The notes beneath the pieces were generated by a model. It was not told where the DNA came from, made no database searches, and saw only the letters and a list, made by a program, of their open reading frames with translations. Positions 33,579 through 42,698 of a stretch of DNA of 64,000 nt are shown here, in pieces (within the stretch, counting starts at the first letter, position 1; every line of letters begins with the position of its first letter). The stretch covers positions 10,613 to 74,612 of the forward strand of contig JBJMIG010000097.1 in the NCBI GenBank assembly GCA_045806965.1, given 5' to 3'. Both the position numbers and the translations under genes were made by a program. The stretch comes from DASYTH01 sp045806965 (lineage in GTDB: Bacteria > Actinomycetota > Actinomycetes > Mycobacteriales > Pseudonocardiaceae).

Positions 33579-34475
33579 ATGGGACGCAGCAATGCCACGG
33601 CCTGTTATCGCGAACTGGGTGAGCACCTGAGGAAACGGCGCATGGCCGCCGGCTTGTCCGCCAGGCATTTGGCGGGCAAGCTCGGCTGGTCACCGTCCAA
33701 GGTGTCGCGGATCGAGTCGGGGCAGGTCGAGATCAGCGACGTGGACATGATCCACTACCTCGGGCCGTGCCGGGTTTTCCAAGGCGCGGCGAAGGAGTTG
33801 ACCGAACTGTGCCACACCGCCGAGCGGAATCTCGGCTATTGGCTCAGCCCACACTCGCCGTGGCTGCCGGAGTCGCTCACCTCGCTGATCTATCACGAGG
33901 CCACCGCCGACGCGTGCGTCGCTTACGAGCCGTATATGGTGCCGGGCCTGCTCCAGACCGCCGACTATGCGCGCGCGATGGTCGCCGGGCGCGGGGCGGA
34001 TCCCGAGCGGGTGGAGCGGAGCGTGCGGATCCGGATGGATCGGCAGCGCATTCTCAAGGCGCCGGCTCCGGCGCCATTCACCTTCTTCATCGGTGAGCGG
34101 GCTCTGCGCCGCAGGGTGGCCAGCGATGCGGTCATGCACGAGCAGATGCTCAAAATCGTGCTGCTCGCCGGGCTGAGGCAGGTGACCCTGCGAGTCGTGC
34201 CCGCCTCGATCGAGGCACCATGGACCTTCGGTGGTTCGTTCCGCTTGTTCACCTTCGACCGGCACCGCCCGCTCGTGTACCTCGACAACTACATCACCAG
34301 CATGTTCCTTGAAGATCCGAGCTACGTTCAGCCCTACCGTCCCCTGCTGCCTGTCATGTCGGAGCTAGCGCTGGATGGGGGACAATCACGTGAGCTGATT
34401 GCCACCCTGGCAAGCGAGTACGACCGAGGGAGTGAGCGGGATGCCGGCGGCCAGATGGAGGAAGAGCAGCCTTAG
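33579..34475 (+). CDS. XRE-family regulator with DUF5753 (Scr1-type)
   Basis: 298 aa. HTH at about 14-60: LGEHLRKRRMAAGLSARHLA, then GWSPSKVSRIESGQVEIS. The remaining about 210 residues match the DUF5753 effector domain (AYEPYMVPGLLQTADYARAM, RMDRQRIL, LRVVPASIEAPWTFGGSFRLF, VYLDN). Such proteins are paired with a small DUF397 protein in actinomycetes, as here, and act as developmental or toxin-antitoxin-like switches. ATG 33579 is chosen; GTG 33570 is possible, and neither has a clear ribosome binding site. Its end overlaps the DUF397 gene by 35 bp. Confidence 0.88.
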   Translation: MGRSNATACYRELGEHLRKRRMAAGLSARHLAGKLGWSPSKVSRIESGQVEISDVDMIHYLGPCRVFQGAAKELTELCHTAERNLGYWLSPHSPWLPESLTSLIYHEATADACVAYEPYMVPGLLQTADYARAMVAGRGADPERVERSVRIRMDRQRILKAPAPAPFTFFIGERALRRRVASDAVMHEQMLKIVLLAGLRQVTLRVVPASIEAPWTFGGSFRLFTFDRHRPLVYLDNYITSMFLEDPSYVQPYRPLLPVMSELALDGGQSRELIATLASEYDRGSERDAGGQMEEEQP

Positions 34476-34629
34476 CGACGATGGCGGCGGCTCCTGCGTC
34501 GAGGTGGCGCTGGGAGCGCGCGGCGCCTCGGTACGGGACTCCAAGAACCCGGTCGGGGGAGTGCTCTGGCTCCCCGTCCCCTCCTGGCGGCGGCTCGTTG
34601 CAGAATGCTCGGGTGCAGTCGATTCATGA
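34441..34629 (+). CDS. DUF397 protein
   Basis: 62 aa with the complete DUF397 signature: WRKSSLSDDGGGSCVEVAL, then VRDSKNP and W..LV. Overlaps the end of the XRE/DUF5753 gene by 35 bp and the start of tex by 17 bp. DUF397 partners of Scr1-type regulators relieve or modulate their repression; the molecular mechanism here is inferred from the family. The ribosome binding site is a GGGAG within the upstream gene. Confidence 0.9.
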   Translation: MPAARWRKSSLSDDGGGSCVEVALGARGASVRDSKNPVGGVLWLPVPSWRRLVAECSGAVDS

Positions 34630-36955
34630 GCGGATCGCCGAGGAGCTCGGCGTCCGCGAGCGGCAGGTCGTGTCGGCGGTCGAACTCCTCGACGGAGGCG
34701 CCACCGTCCCGTTCATCGCGCGGTACCGCAAGGAGGTCACCGGCAGCCTCGACGACGCCCAGCTGCGCACGCTCGAGGAGCGCCTGCGCTACCTCCGCGA
34801 GCTGGAGGAGCGGCGCGCCGCCATCCTCGAATCCGTCCGTGAGCAGGGCAAACTCACCGACGAGCTGACCGCTCAGATCATGGCGGCCGACTCGAAGGCG
34901 CGCCTCGAGGACATCTACCTGCCCTACAAACCCAAGCGCCGCACCAAGGCGCAGATCGCCCGCGAGGCCGGCCTGCAACCGCTCGCCGACCTCCTCCTCG
35001 CCGACCCGACCCACGACCCGCAGGCCGAAGCGGCCGCCTTCGTCGACACCGAGAAGGGCGTCGCCGACGCGGCCGCCGCCCTCGACGGCGCCAGGGCCAT
35101 CCTGATCGAGCAGTTCGCCGAGGATGCCGACCTGATCGGCACGCTGCGTGAACGCATGTGGACCACCGGGCGGCTGGCCGCCAAGGTGCGTGCGGGCAAG
35201 GAGGACGATGGCGCCAAGTTCGCCGACTACTTCGACTGGTCCGAGCCCTACACCAAGCTGCCCTCACACCGCATCCTCGCCATGTTCCGCGGCGAGAAGG
35301 AGGACGTCCTCGACCTCACCATGCGGCCGGACGACGGCACCGAGGACGAGCCGGCCACCGGTCCGAGCGCCTACGAGCGGGCGATCGCCACGCGCTTCCA
35401 CGTCGCCGACCGGGGTCGCCCCGCGGACCGTTGGCTGCTTGACACGGTCCGGCTGGCGTGGCGCGCCCGCATCCTGATCCGGCTGGACATCGACCTGCGC
35501 ACCCGGCTGCGCCAGGCGGCCGAGGAGGAGGCCGTCCGGGTGTTCGCCGCCAACCTGCGGGATCTCCTGCTCGCCGCGCCGGCCGGCACCCGGACCACCA
35601 TGGGCCTCGACCCGGGCTTCCGCACCGGCGTGAAGGTCGCCGTGGTGGACGCGACCGGCAAGGTGGTGGCCACCGAGACGATCTACCCGCACCAGCCGCA
35701 GCAACGCTTCGACGAGGCGCTCGCCGTGCTCGCCGCGCTGGCCCAGCGGCATCGGGTCGAGCTGATCGCGATCGGCAACGGCACCGCGTCCCGGGAGACC
35801 GACAAGCTGGCCGGCGAACTGGTGAAGCTCAACCCGAAGCTGACCAAGGTCGTGGTGTCCGAGGCCGGTGCGTCGGTGTACTCCGCCTCCGCCTACGCCT
35901 CGCACGAGCTGCCCGAGCTGGACGTCTCGCTGCGCGGCGCGGTGTCCATCGCCCGGCGGCTCCAGGATCCGCTCGCCGAGCTGGTGAAGATCGATCCCAA
36001 GTCCATCGGGGTCGGCCAGTACCAGCACGATCTGCCGGAGTCCACCCTCTCCCGGTCGCTGGACGCGGTGGTGGAGGACTGCGTGAACGCGGTCGGGGTG
36101 GACGTCAACACCGCCTCGGCTCCGCTGCTCACCCGGGTGTCGGGCATCGGCGAGGGGCTGGCCACGCAGATCGTCGCGCACCGGGACGGCAACGGCCCGT
36201 TCAAGACCCGGCGAGCACTGAAGGACGTGCCCCGGTTGGGGGCAAAGGCATTCGAGCAGTGCGCCGGCTTCCTGCGCATCCCGGCCGGGGACGACCCGCT
36301 GGACTCCTCCGCGGTGCACCCGGAGGCGTACCCGGTGGTGCGCCGCATTCTCAAGTCCACCGGTGAGGAGCTCGGCAAGCTGATCGGCAACACCGCGGTA
36401 CTCCGCAACCTCCGACCCGAGTCCTTCGTGGACGAGACGTTCGGCCTGCCGACCGTCAGCGACATCCTGGCCGAGTTGGAGAAGCCGGGTCGCGACCCGC
36501 GCCCCGCGTTCAAGACCGCCACCTTCGCCGAGGGCGTCGAGAAGGTCGGCGACCTCAAGCCGGGCATGGTGCTCGAGGGCGTGGTCACCAACGTGGCCGC
36601 GTTCGGCGCGTTCGTCGACATTGGCGTGCATCAGGACGGCCTGGTCCACGTGTCCGCGATGTCCCGCACGTTCGTCAAGGACCCGAGGGACGTGGTCAAA
36701 CCGGGCGACGTGGTCCGGGTGAAGGTGCTCGACGTGGACGTGGCGCGCAAACGGATCGGACTGAGCCTGCGGCTCGACGACGAACCGGGGCGGGCGGAGA
36801 CCAAGGCACCAGCCCCGCGCGGCGGTGGCGGCAAACCGCGCCAGGAGCGGCAGGACCGGGGCGACCGGGGTGGCAAGGCGGCGAGCAAGGCGTCGAGCAA
36901 CGCGCCGAGCGGCTCGATGGCGGATGCCTTGCGGCGGGCCGGGTTCAACCGCTGA
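34613..36955 (+). CDS. tex: Tex, RNA-binding transcription accessory protein
   Basis: 780 aa, normal family length. N-terminal Tex helices (IHERIAEELGVRERQVVSAV), YLPYKPKRRTKAQIAREAGL, a YqgF/RNase H-like domain (GLDPGFRTGVKVAVVDATG), helix-hairpin-helix units (VGVDVNTASAPLLTRVSGIG, RRALKDVPRLGAKAFEQCAG) and a C-terminal S1 domain (GMVLEGVVTNVAAFGAFVDI). A Gly/Arg/Gln-rich tail follows. The GTG at 34613 overlaps DUF397 by 17 bp; this start fits the usual N-terminus. Its stop shares a base with the amidohydrolase start (TGATG). General transcription/RNA factor. Confidence 0.95.
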   Translation: MQSIHERIAEELGVRERQVVSAVELLDGGATVPFIARYRKEVTGSLDDAQLRTLEERLRYLRELEERRAAILESVREQGKLTDELTAQIMAADSKARLEDIYLPYKPKRRTKAQIAREAGLQPLADLLLADPTHDPQAEAAAFVDTEKGVADAAAALDGARAILIEQFAEDADLIGTLRERMWTTGRLAAKVRAGKEDDGAKFADYFDWSEPYTKLPSHRILAMFRGEKEDVLDLTMRPDDGTEDEPATGPSAYERAIATRFHVADRGRPADRWLLDTVRLAWRARILIRLDIDLRTRLRQAAEEEAVRVFAANLRDLLLAAPAGTRTTMGLDPGFRTGVKVAVVDATGKVVATETIYPHQPQQRFDEALAVLAALAQRHRVELIAIGNGTASRETDKLAGELVKLNPKLTKVVVSEAGASVYSASAYASHELPELDVSLRGAVSIARRLQDPLAELVKIDPKSIGVGQYQHDLPESTLSRSLDAVVEDCVNAVGVDVNTASAPLLTRVSGIGEGLATQIVAHRDGNGPFKTRRALKDVPRLGAKAFEQCAGFLRIPAGDDPLDSSAVHPEAYPVVRRILKSTGEELGKLIGNTAVLRNLRPESFVDETFGLPTVSDILAELEKPGRDPRPAFKTATFAEGVEKVGDLKPGMVLEGVVTNVAAFGAFVDIGVHQDGLVHVSAMSRTFVKDPRDVVKPGDVVRVKVLDVDVARKRIGLSLRLDDEPGRAETKAPAPRGGGGKPRQERQDRGDRGGKAASKASSNAPSGSMADALRRAGFNR

Positions 36956-38529
36956 TGTTGGACCTGCGGCTGGTCAACGCCAACGTCGTCACGATGGATC
37001 CGGCCCGGCCGCTCGCCCGCTCGATCGGCGTCTGGCGGGGCCGGATCCTCGGTCTCGACGATGAGGTCGCCGCGCTGCCCGCGGACCGCGAGGTGGATCT
37101 TGCCGGCGCGACCGTCCTTCCCGGACTGATCGACCCGCACGTGCATCTGCCGTGGACCGGCATGGAGGCGAGTAACCCCAACATCTCCGGGCTCGGGGTG
37201 ACCGAGGCGCTGGCCGTCATCGGCGCCGGTGCCGCGGCCCGCCCACCGGGCGACTGGGTGGACGTGGTCGGTTACGATCAGCGCGCGCTCGGTCGCCACC
37301 TCACCGCCGCCGAGCTGGACTCGGTGGGGTTGGGCCGAAAAGTATTGGTCATGCACCGCTCCGGGCACGCCTGCGTGGTGAGCGCGGCGGTGCTGGCGCT
37401 GCTGCCGGGTGTGCCGCACCAGGACGGCCTGCTGGCCGAGGCCGGCATGGCGGCGGCACGCGGGATTCGCCGTCCCTATCCGGCGACCGAGCTCGCCGAG
37501 GCGATCGAGCGCGCCGGCCGCACCTGTCTGGCCGAGGGCATCACCGCGGCGGCGGAGGCCGGCATCGCCGGCGGCATGGTCGGCAACAGCGCCGCTGAGC
37601 TGGCCGCCTACCAGCGGCTCGCCGAGTCCGGCCGGCTGCCGATCCGGATGCGGCTCATGGTGGCCGCCGACGTGCTGCATCCGATCGCCGCGCACCCGTC
37701 CGACAACCTGGTTCGCGGCCTGGATCTGGGCCTGCGCACCGGCTTCGGCGACGACCGGCTGGCCATCGGCGCGCTCAAGATCTTTACCGACGGCGGCATG
37801 ATGGCCCGCACCGCGGCCATGACCGCGCCCTACCGCGGTCTCGATCACGCCGGACAGCTCTTCGCCGATCCGGCCATCATCCGCGAGCAAGTCCTCGACG
37901 GTCATCGCGCCGGCTGGCAGCTCGCCATTCACGCCATCGGTGACCGCGCCGTCGACCTCGCCCTTGACGCGCTCGAGGCGGCCCAACGGTTGTACCCTCG
38001 CCCAACGGCACGGCACCGAATCGAGCACGCCGGTGTGGTCCGCCCCGACCAGCTGCCGCGCTTCGTCGCGGCCGGCGCGATGGCCGTGGTGCAGCCGAAC
38101 TTCCTGTGGTACCTGGGCGACGACTACGCCGACATCATGGGCGAGGACCGGGCACCCTGGATGTACCGCGGCAAAGCCTTCCTGGACAACGGAGTTCGCC
38201 TGGTCGCCAGCTCAGACCGCCCGGTAACCCCCGGGGCACCGCTGCGCGGCATCCAGTTCCTGGCCGAGCGCACCACCCCCGCCGGCCTGATCCTCGGCGA
38301 GTCCGAGCGGATCTCGGTGACCGAAGCGATTCGTGCCTACACCATCGACGCCGCGTTCGCCTGCCACTGGGAGCATGCCCTCGGCAGCGTCACTGCCGGC
38401 AAGCACGCCGACCTCGTCGTGCTTGCCCGGGATCCACGGACCACTCCGGTCTCCGAGATCGCCGGCATCGAGGTGCGCGCCACCATGGTCGCCGGTGAGG
38501 TCGTGCACGGCTCGCTGGCGGGTCCATAG
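36955..38529 (+). CDS. YtcJ-like metal-dependent amidohydrolase
   Basis: 524 aa, Amidohydrolase_3 type. Metal-site motifs: PGLIDPHVHLPWTG (HxH), FTDGGMMARTAAMT (carbamylated-Lys position not evident, as usual in this group), QLAIHAIGDRAVDLALDALE, RIEHAGVV and VASSDRPVTPGAPLRGIQF. The C-terminal GSVTAGKHADLVVLARDPR is the family ending. It hydrolyses an unknown amide, N-formyl or cyclic amide in the cytoplasm. It starts on the tex stop (TGATG), so the two are co-translated. Confidence 0.88.
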   Translation: MLDLRLVNANVVTMDPARPLARSIGVWRGRILGLDDEVAALPADREVDLAGATVLPGLIDPHVHLPWTGMEASNPNISGLGVTEALAVIGAGAAARPPGDWVDVVGYDQRALGRHLTAAELDSVGLGRKVLVMHRSGHACVVSAAVLALLPGVPHQDGLLAEAGMAAARGIRRPYPATELAEAIERAGRTCLAEGITAAAEAGIAGGMVGNSAAELAAYQRLAESGRLPIRMRLMVAADVLHPIAAHPSDNLVRGLDLGLRTGFGDDRLAIGALKIFTDGGMMARTAAMTAPYRGLDHAGQLFADPAIIREQVLDGHRAGWQLAIHAIGDRAVDLALDALEAAQRLYPRPTARHRIEHAGVVRPDQLPRFVAAGAMAVVQPNFLWYLGDDYADIMGEDRAPWMYRGKAFLDNGVRLVASSDRPVTPGAPLRGIQFLAERTTPAGLILGESERISVTEAIRAYTIDAAFACHWEHALGSVTAGKHADLVVLARDPRTTPVSEIAGIEVRATMVAGEVVHGSLAGP

Positions 38530-38686
38530 GGCACGTCATCGCGAATCTCCGGCAACGATCGCCAACCGACGTGACCGGCCCTCCGTCCTCGCGGATTCCG
38601 CGTCGCCGCCGGACTGGCTCGTCGGTATTGAGCGGCTCCGTGAAACTGGCTGGTCCTGCCAGGCCCCGGCGTGGCAGCCTCGGCGC

Positions 38687-39382
38687 ATGAGCTGGGATGA
38701 GGCGTTCGCCGTCGGCTATGACGAATGGTCGGCGCACATGACCGAGGACATTCCGTTCTATGTCGGTCTTGCGGGTGAGGCCGCCGGGCCATTGGTCGAG
38801 CTTGGCGTGGGGACCGGCCGAGTCGCGATCCCGGTCGCGCGCGCGACTGGGCGGCGAGTGATCGGCTTGGACTCGTCTCCGGCGATGCTGGAGCAGGCCC
38901 GGATCAATGCCAGTGACGCGGGCGTGGAACTCGACTTGCACGAGACGGACATGCGCGACCTTCGCCTCGACGAGCCGGCAGGGCTGGTCTACTGCCCGGC
39001 CCGCGCGCTGCTCCACGTGGCCACTTGGGCCGATCGCCGCCGCGCGTTCGAGCGGGTGGCCGCTTCGTTGCGGCCGGGCGGGCGGTTCGCCTGGAATGCG
39101 TTCGCACTCGACCACCACATCGCCGCCCGCCTCGACGGTGTGCGCCAGGACGAACCGGAACCACAAACGATTCGGTACTCGGTGGCTGACAACCGGGTCG
39201 ACATCATCCGCGACAACGGTGCCAGATGCTCGCTGTGGTGGGCGACCAAGAACGAATGGCTCGGGCTGCTCGACATCGCCGGCCTCGAGTTGGAGGCATT
39301 GTATGGCGGGTTCGCCGGCGAGGCATTCACCGACAACAGCGCGGAGTACGTGTTCGTTGCCCGCCGTCCACCCGCGTTGTGA
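38687..39382 (+). CDS. Class I SAM-dependent methyltransferase
   Basis: 231 aa. Motif I LVELGVGTGRVAIPVA, motif II VIGLDSSPAMLEQAR, post-I acidic TDMRDLRLDEPAGLVYCPARALLH, and motif III-like AASLRPGGRFAWNAF. A small-molecule methyltransferase is likely. It stands alone, 157 bp after the amidohydrolase; substrate unknown. The ATG at 38687 lacks a strong ribosome binding site. Confidence 0.85.
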   Translation: MSWDEAFAVGYDEWSAHMTEDIPFYVGLAGEAAGPLVELGVGTGRVAIPVARATGRRVIGLDSSPAMLEQARINASDAGVELDLHETDMRDLRLDEPAGLVYCPARALLHVATWADRRRAFERVAASLRPGGRFAWNAFALDHHIAARLDGVRQDEPEPQTIRYSVADNRVDIIRDNGARCSLWWATKNEWLGLLDIAGLELEALYGGFAGEAFTDNSAEYVFVARRPPAL

Positions 39383-39439
39383 GACGGTGGGCAGTAGCCG
39401 GCTCAGATTCCACCTGAGCCAACAACGCCTTGGCGTCGG

Positions 39440-40078
39440 TCAGGCGTCGTCGCCGATGACGATCAACCCGGCTTCCGAGGCGATCAGAGTGGCCGCCGCG
39501 ACCGCCTGTTCCGGGCTGATCATGGCGCCGCGCAAGGAAAGCAGGCCTTTCGCGCTGAGCAGCCGGGAGCCGCGAAGGTCGCACTTCGCCGCCCTGGTCA
39601 CCCGAAACTCGGTTTCGGCGAAGTCGCAGTCGGTGAACCGCACATTGGACAGGTCTCCGGTGATCGTGGTCTCCCGGAACGTGCATCCCTTGAAGGTCAG
39701 CCCCACCTTGACCTTGTGCACGTGCAGGATCGCATAGTCCAGCCGGCAGTCCTCAATGGACGCGTCCATCGCCAGGTCGATCGAGAGCTTCAACCCGACG
39801 GTACGGCAGGTCAACAGCTTCGCCCGGCGCAGCACCAGCTGCTGCACCGAGGCGTTCGACAGATCCACCCCGCGAAGCTCCGACCCGGCCACGGTCAACG
39901 GCCCCAGTTTGGCGCCGGACAGATCGACGTTGCGCACCACCGAAGCGTTGATCGTGCCCTCGCCGATCGCACCGGCCCGCTGGCCGCCGTCGACCAACAC
40001 GGAGTCAAGCTCGAACTCGCCGTCGAAGTCCGGGTCGGCCGCGGTCAGGTCGGCTGCGGTCAGGTCGACGGAGGCCAT
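39440..40078 (-). CDS. Pentapeptide-repeat protein
   Basis: 212 aa forming a right-handed quadrilateral beta-helix. Repeats such as VDLTAADLTAADPDF, VDLSGAKLGPL, ELRGVDLSNASVQ, NVRFTDCDFAETEF and CDLRGSRLLS fit the A(D/N)LxX pattern. The C-terminus GLLSLRGAMISPEQAVAAATLIASEAGLIV is a helical cap. Soluble, cytoplasmic. Some relatives mimic DNA to protect gyrase, but nothing in the sequence proves that here. The start at 40078 is 215 bp divergent from the uronate dehydrogenase gene. Confidence 0.85.
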   Translation of the reverse strand: MASVDLTAADLTAADPDFDGEFELDSVLVDGGQRAGAIGEGTINASVVRNVDLSGAKLGPLTVAGSELRGVDLSNASVQQLVLRRAKLLTCRTVGLKLSIDLAMDASIEDCRLDYAILHVHKVKVGLTFKGCTFRETTITGDLSNVRFTDCDFAETEFRVTRAAKCDLRGSRLLSAKGLLSLRGAMISPEQAVAAATLIASEAGLIVIGDDA

Positions 40079-40293
40079 GGGCCGACCCTACCGTTGCGCC
40101 GATTGGAGCGGTTCGCGTCACGATCCACGATGGGCGTGTCCGCGGTCTGGGCACGTTCGGCACCTCGGTCGATGTTCCGAGGCCTGCGACCCGATCCAGA
40201 TACGTGGACGGCAACCATGCTTGCGAATGGACGTGGGTTGGGGTAAGACCGGGATCGGATGACCCCATCGACAACGGAGCAACGGAGTCTGAC

Positions 40294-41091
40294 TTGCCAG
40301 AACGAGTTCTGCTCACCGGTGCGGCCGGCGGGATCGGCACCCTGATGCGGTCCCGGCTGGCCAAGCCCGGTCGGGTGCTCCGGCTACTGGACATCGCGCC
40401 GGTCGCGGCACCCGAGGACGGCGAACAGGTCGAGGTCGTCCGCTCGTCGGTGACCGACCTGGCGGGCATGCTGGACGCGTCTCGTGACGTGGATGTGGTC
40501 GTGCACCTCGGCGGGATCAGCGTCGAGCGGCCGTGGCAGGAGATCCTGGAGATCAACATCCACGGGACGTACGCGGTCCTCGAGGCCGCCCGTGCGGCCC
40601 GGGTGCCTCGGGTCATCCTGGCCAGCAGCAACCATGCGGTGGGATTCCGCCCACTGGACGGGACGCCGGTGCCGGACTATGAGCTGCCCCGCCCGGACAC
40701 CTACTACGGGGTGAGCAAGGTCAGCATGGAAGCCCTCGGCAGCCTCTACCACGACCGCTACGGACTGGACGTGATCGTGATCCGGATCGGGTCCTGCTTC
40801 GAGCGGCCGCGCGACGAGCGGATGTTGTCCACCTGGTTGTCGCCGGACGACTGCGCCCGCCTGTTCGAGGCGGCGATCACCACACCCAGCCCCGGTTTCC
40901 GGATCGTGTGGGGGGCGTCGTCGAACACCCGTGGCATGTTCTCCCTGGCGGAGGCCAAGGCGATCGGCTATGAACCGCGGGACGACTCCGAGGCGTTCGC
41001 GGGGGAAGTCGAGCCGTCGAGCGCGTTCGACCGTAAGTTCGTCGGTGGCGGATTCTGCTCACCCGATCTTGACGCGGAGGTCATCGCATGA
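40294..41091 (+). CDS. udh: Uronate dehydrogenase (NAD-dependent)
   Basis: 265 aa, extended short-chain dehydrogenase. The NAD-binding loop LLTGAAGGIGTLMRSRL, ASSNHAVGF (catalytic Ser), TYYGVSKVSMEALG (Tyr138, Lys142) and the family length match bacterial uronate dehydrogenase. That enzyme oxidises D-glucuronate or D-galacturonate to the aldarolactone. Start: TTG 40294, because GGAG lies 6 bases upstream and this gives the family N-terminus. Its stop overlaps the aldehyde dehydrogenase ATG (ATGA). With the dehydrogenase, KdgD and GudD it completes oxidative uronate catabolism, which supports the assignment over other epimerase-like activities. Confidence 0.88.
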   Translation: MPERVLLTGAAGGIGTLMRSRLAKPGRVLRLLDIAPVAAPEDGEQVEVVRSSVTDLAGMLDASRDVDVVVHLGGISVERPWQEILEINIHGTYAVLEAARAARVPRVILASSNHAVGFRPLDGTPVPDYELPRPDTYYGVSKVSMEALGSLYHDRYGLDVIVIRIGSCFERPRDERMLSTWLSPDDCARLFEAAITTPSPGFRIVWGASSNTRGMFSLAEAKAIGYEPRDDSEAFAGEVEPSSAFDRKFVGGGFCSPDLDAEVIA

Positions 41092-42578
41092 CCGACCTGC
41101 TTGACGTGCAGGGCTACGACCCTCGGACCGGAGAGGCGGTGGGGGAGCCGGTGGCGGCCGACACCGCCGCCGATGTGGATCGCGTGGTGCAGGCCGCGGC
41201 GGCCGCGTTCCCGGCCTGGGCCGCGCGGCCCGCCACCGACCGGGCCGCCGTGCTCGACGCGCTCGCCGAGGCGCTGGACGAACGGGTCGAGGAGCTGGTG
41301 GCCGTTGCCGATGGGGAGACCGCGCTGGGCGACGGCCGGCTGCGCGGCGAGGTCGGCCGAACTTCCGGTCAGCTCAGGATGTTCGCCGACCTGCTGCGCC
41401 GCGGCCTGCACGTCGAAGCGATCATCAGTCCGGCCGCCGCCGGCCGCCCGGACGTGCGCCGCATGCTCAACCCGGTCGGCCCGGTCGCGGTGTTCTCGGC
41501 GAGCAACTTCCCGCTGGCGTTCTCGGTTGCCGGCGGGGACACGGCATCCGCGCTGGCGGCCGGCTGCACCGTCGTGGTCAAGGCGCACGAGGGCCATCCG
41601 CACACCTCGATTCAGGTGGCCGGGATCCTGCGCGAGGCGCTGCGCACCGCGGGCGTCCCGGACGACGTTCTCGGTCTGGTACACGGTTTCGATGCCGGTG
41701 GCGCGCTGGTCCGGCACCCGGCGATCCGCGCCGTCGGCTTCACCGGCTCGCTGCGCGGCGGCCGCGCGCTGTTCGACATCGCGTCGGCCCGCCCCGACCC
41801 GATCCCGTTCTACGGCGAGTTGGGCAGCATCAACCCGGTCGTGGTGCTGCCGGGTGCCGCGCGCGACCGGGCCGGCGCCATCGCCACCGAGTACGCCGGC
41901 TCGCTCACCCTCGGCGCGGGCCAGTTCTGCACCAACCCCGGCCTGCTGTTCGTGCCGGATGATGCCGAGCTGTTGTCCGAGCTGGCCACCGCGGTACACA
42001 ACGCCAGCGCCGGGCCGATGCTCAGCGAGCGCCTGCGCAATTCCTATGTGGACAGTACGAGCGGGCTCGGCGCGCCGCTACAGCCGCTGGCCGAGGGGCA
42101 GCCGGCGGACGGCGCATGGGCGGTCACGCCCCGGGTGTGGCACCTTGACCTCGCCGCGTTCGCCGCCCGGTCCCGGCGGCTCTCCGAGGAGATCTTCGGA
42201 CCGGCCGGCCTGGTCGTCACCTACGCCACCGTGGACGAGCTGTGTGGGGTGCTGTCCGGGTTAGCTGGCAGCCTGACCGGCTCGGTGCACGCCGGGCCGG
42301 CTGAGCCGGACGCGGCCGCCGCGGTCGGCGCCGCGCTGCGCCCGCTGGTCGGCCGCCTGATCTACAACGGCTGGCCGACCGGGGTAGCGGTCTGCTGGGC
42401 GATGCACCACGGCGGTCCGTGGCCGTCGACCACGGCGTCGGGACACACCTCGGTGGGCGGGACCGCGATCCGCCGCTGGCAGGTGCCGATCGCCTATCAG
42501 GACTGGCCGCAGGAGCTTCTGCCGCCGGAGTTGCGCGACCACAACCCGCTGGACATCCCGCGCCTCATCCAGGGGTGA
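41088..42578 (+). CDS. Alpha-ketoglutarate semialdehyde dehydrogenase
   Basis: 496 aa, aldehyde dehydrogenase superfamily. PVGPVAVFSASNFPLAFSV, FYGELGSINPVV (general-base Glu244) and GAGQFCTNPG (nucleophile Cys281) are characteristic of the NADP-preferring KGSADH branch rather than generic ALDHs. It oxidises 2,5-dioxopentanoate to 2-oxoglutarate, feeding uronate carbon into the TCA cycle. Translationally coupled to udh. The other pathway genes lie 1 kb downstream in the transporter operon, on the far side of the IclR regulator. Confidence 0.9.
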   Translation: MTDLLDVQGYDPRTGEAVGEPVAADTAADVDRVVQAAAAAFPAWAARPATDRAAVLDALAEALDERVEELVAVADGETALGDGRLRGEVGRTSGQLRMFADLLRRGLHVEAIISPAAAGRPDVRRMLNPVGPVAVFSASNFPLAFSVAGGDTASALAAGCTVVVKAHEGHPHTSIQVAGILREALRTAGVPDDVLGLVHGFDAGGALVRHPAIRAVGFTGSLRGGRALFDIASARPDPIPFYGELGSINPVVVLPGAARDRAGAIATEYAGSLTLGAGQFCTNPGLLFVPDDAELLSELATAVHNASAGPMLSERLRNSYVDSTSGLGAPLQPLAEGQPADGAWAVTPRVWHLDLAAFAARSRRLSEEIFGPAGLVVTYATVDELCGVLSGLAGSLTGSVHAGPAEPDAAAAVGAALRPLVGRLIYNGWPTGVAVCWAMHHGGPWPSTTASGHTSVGGTAIRRWQVPIAYQDWPQELLPPELRDHNPLDIPRLIQG

Positions 42579-42606
42579 GGTCACGTTCTGAGAACGGGCG
42601 CGGGGA

Positions 42607-42687
42607 TACAGCGCAAGGTGACATTCCGCTGTAACCCCGGAGCGCTCCCGGCCCGGTTTACAGCGGAAGGTGACATTGCGCTGTATG
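42607..42687. repeat. Two direct copies of the AAGGTGACATTCC repeat, each inside an ACAGCG/CGCTGT hairpin
   Basis: AAGGTGACATTCC at 42615-42627 and AAGGTGACATTGC at 42667-42679, both flanked by ACAGCG on the left and CGCTGT on the right, so each unit can fold. They sit in the 120-bp gap between the convergent KGSADH and IclR genes and may act as a bidirectional terminator. The same 13-mer forms an inverted pair at 30052-30090. Confidence 0.8.
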
Positions 42688-42698
42688 GCCCTGATGAT

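Noticed and set aside
40163..40182. CCTCGG/CCGAGG inverted repeat upstream of udh as IclR operator
   Set aside because: The 6-bp arms are short, common in GC-rich DNA, and share no sequence with the dyad in the transporter promoter.
42636..42652. GGAGCGCTCC palindrome resembling a CebR site
   Set aside because: Outer bases of the consensus are not matched (CCGGAG...), and it lies between convergent genes within a repeat cluster, not upstream of a start codon.
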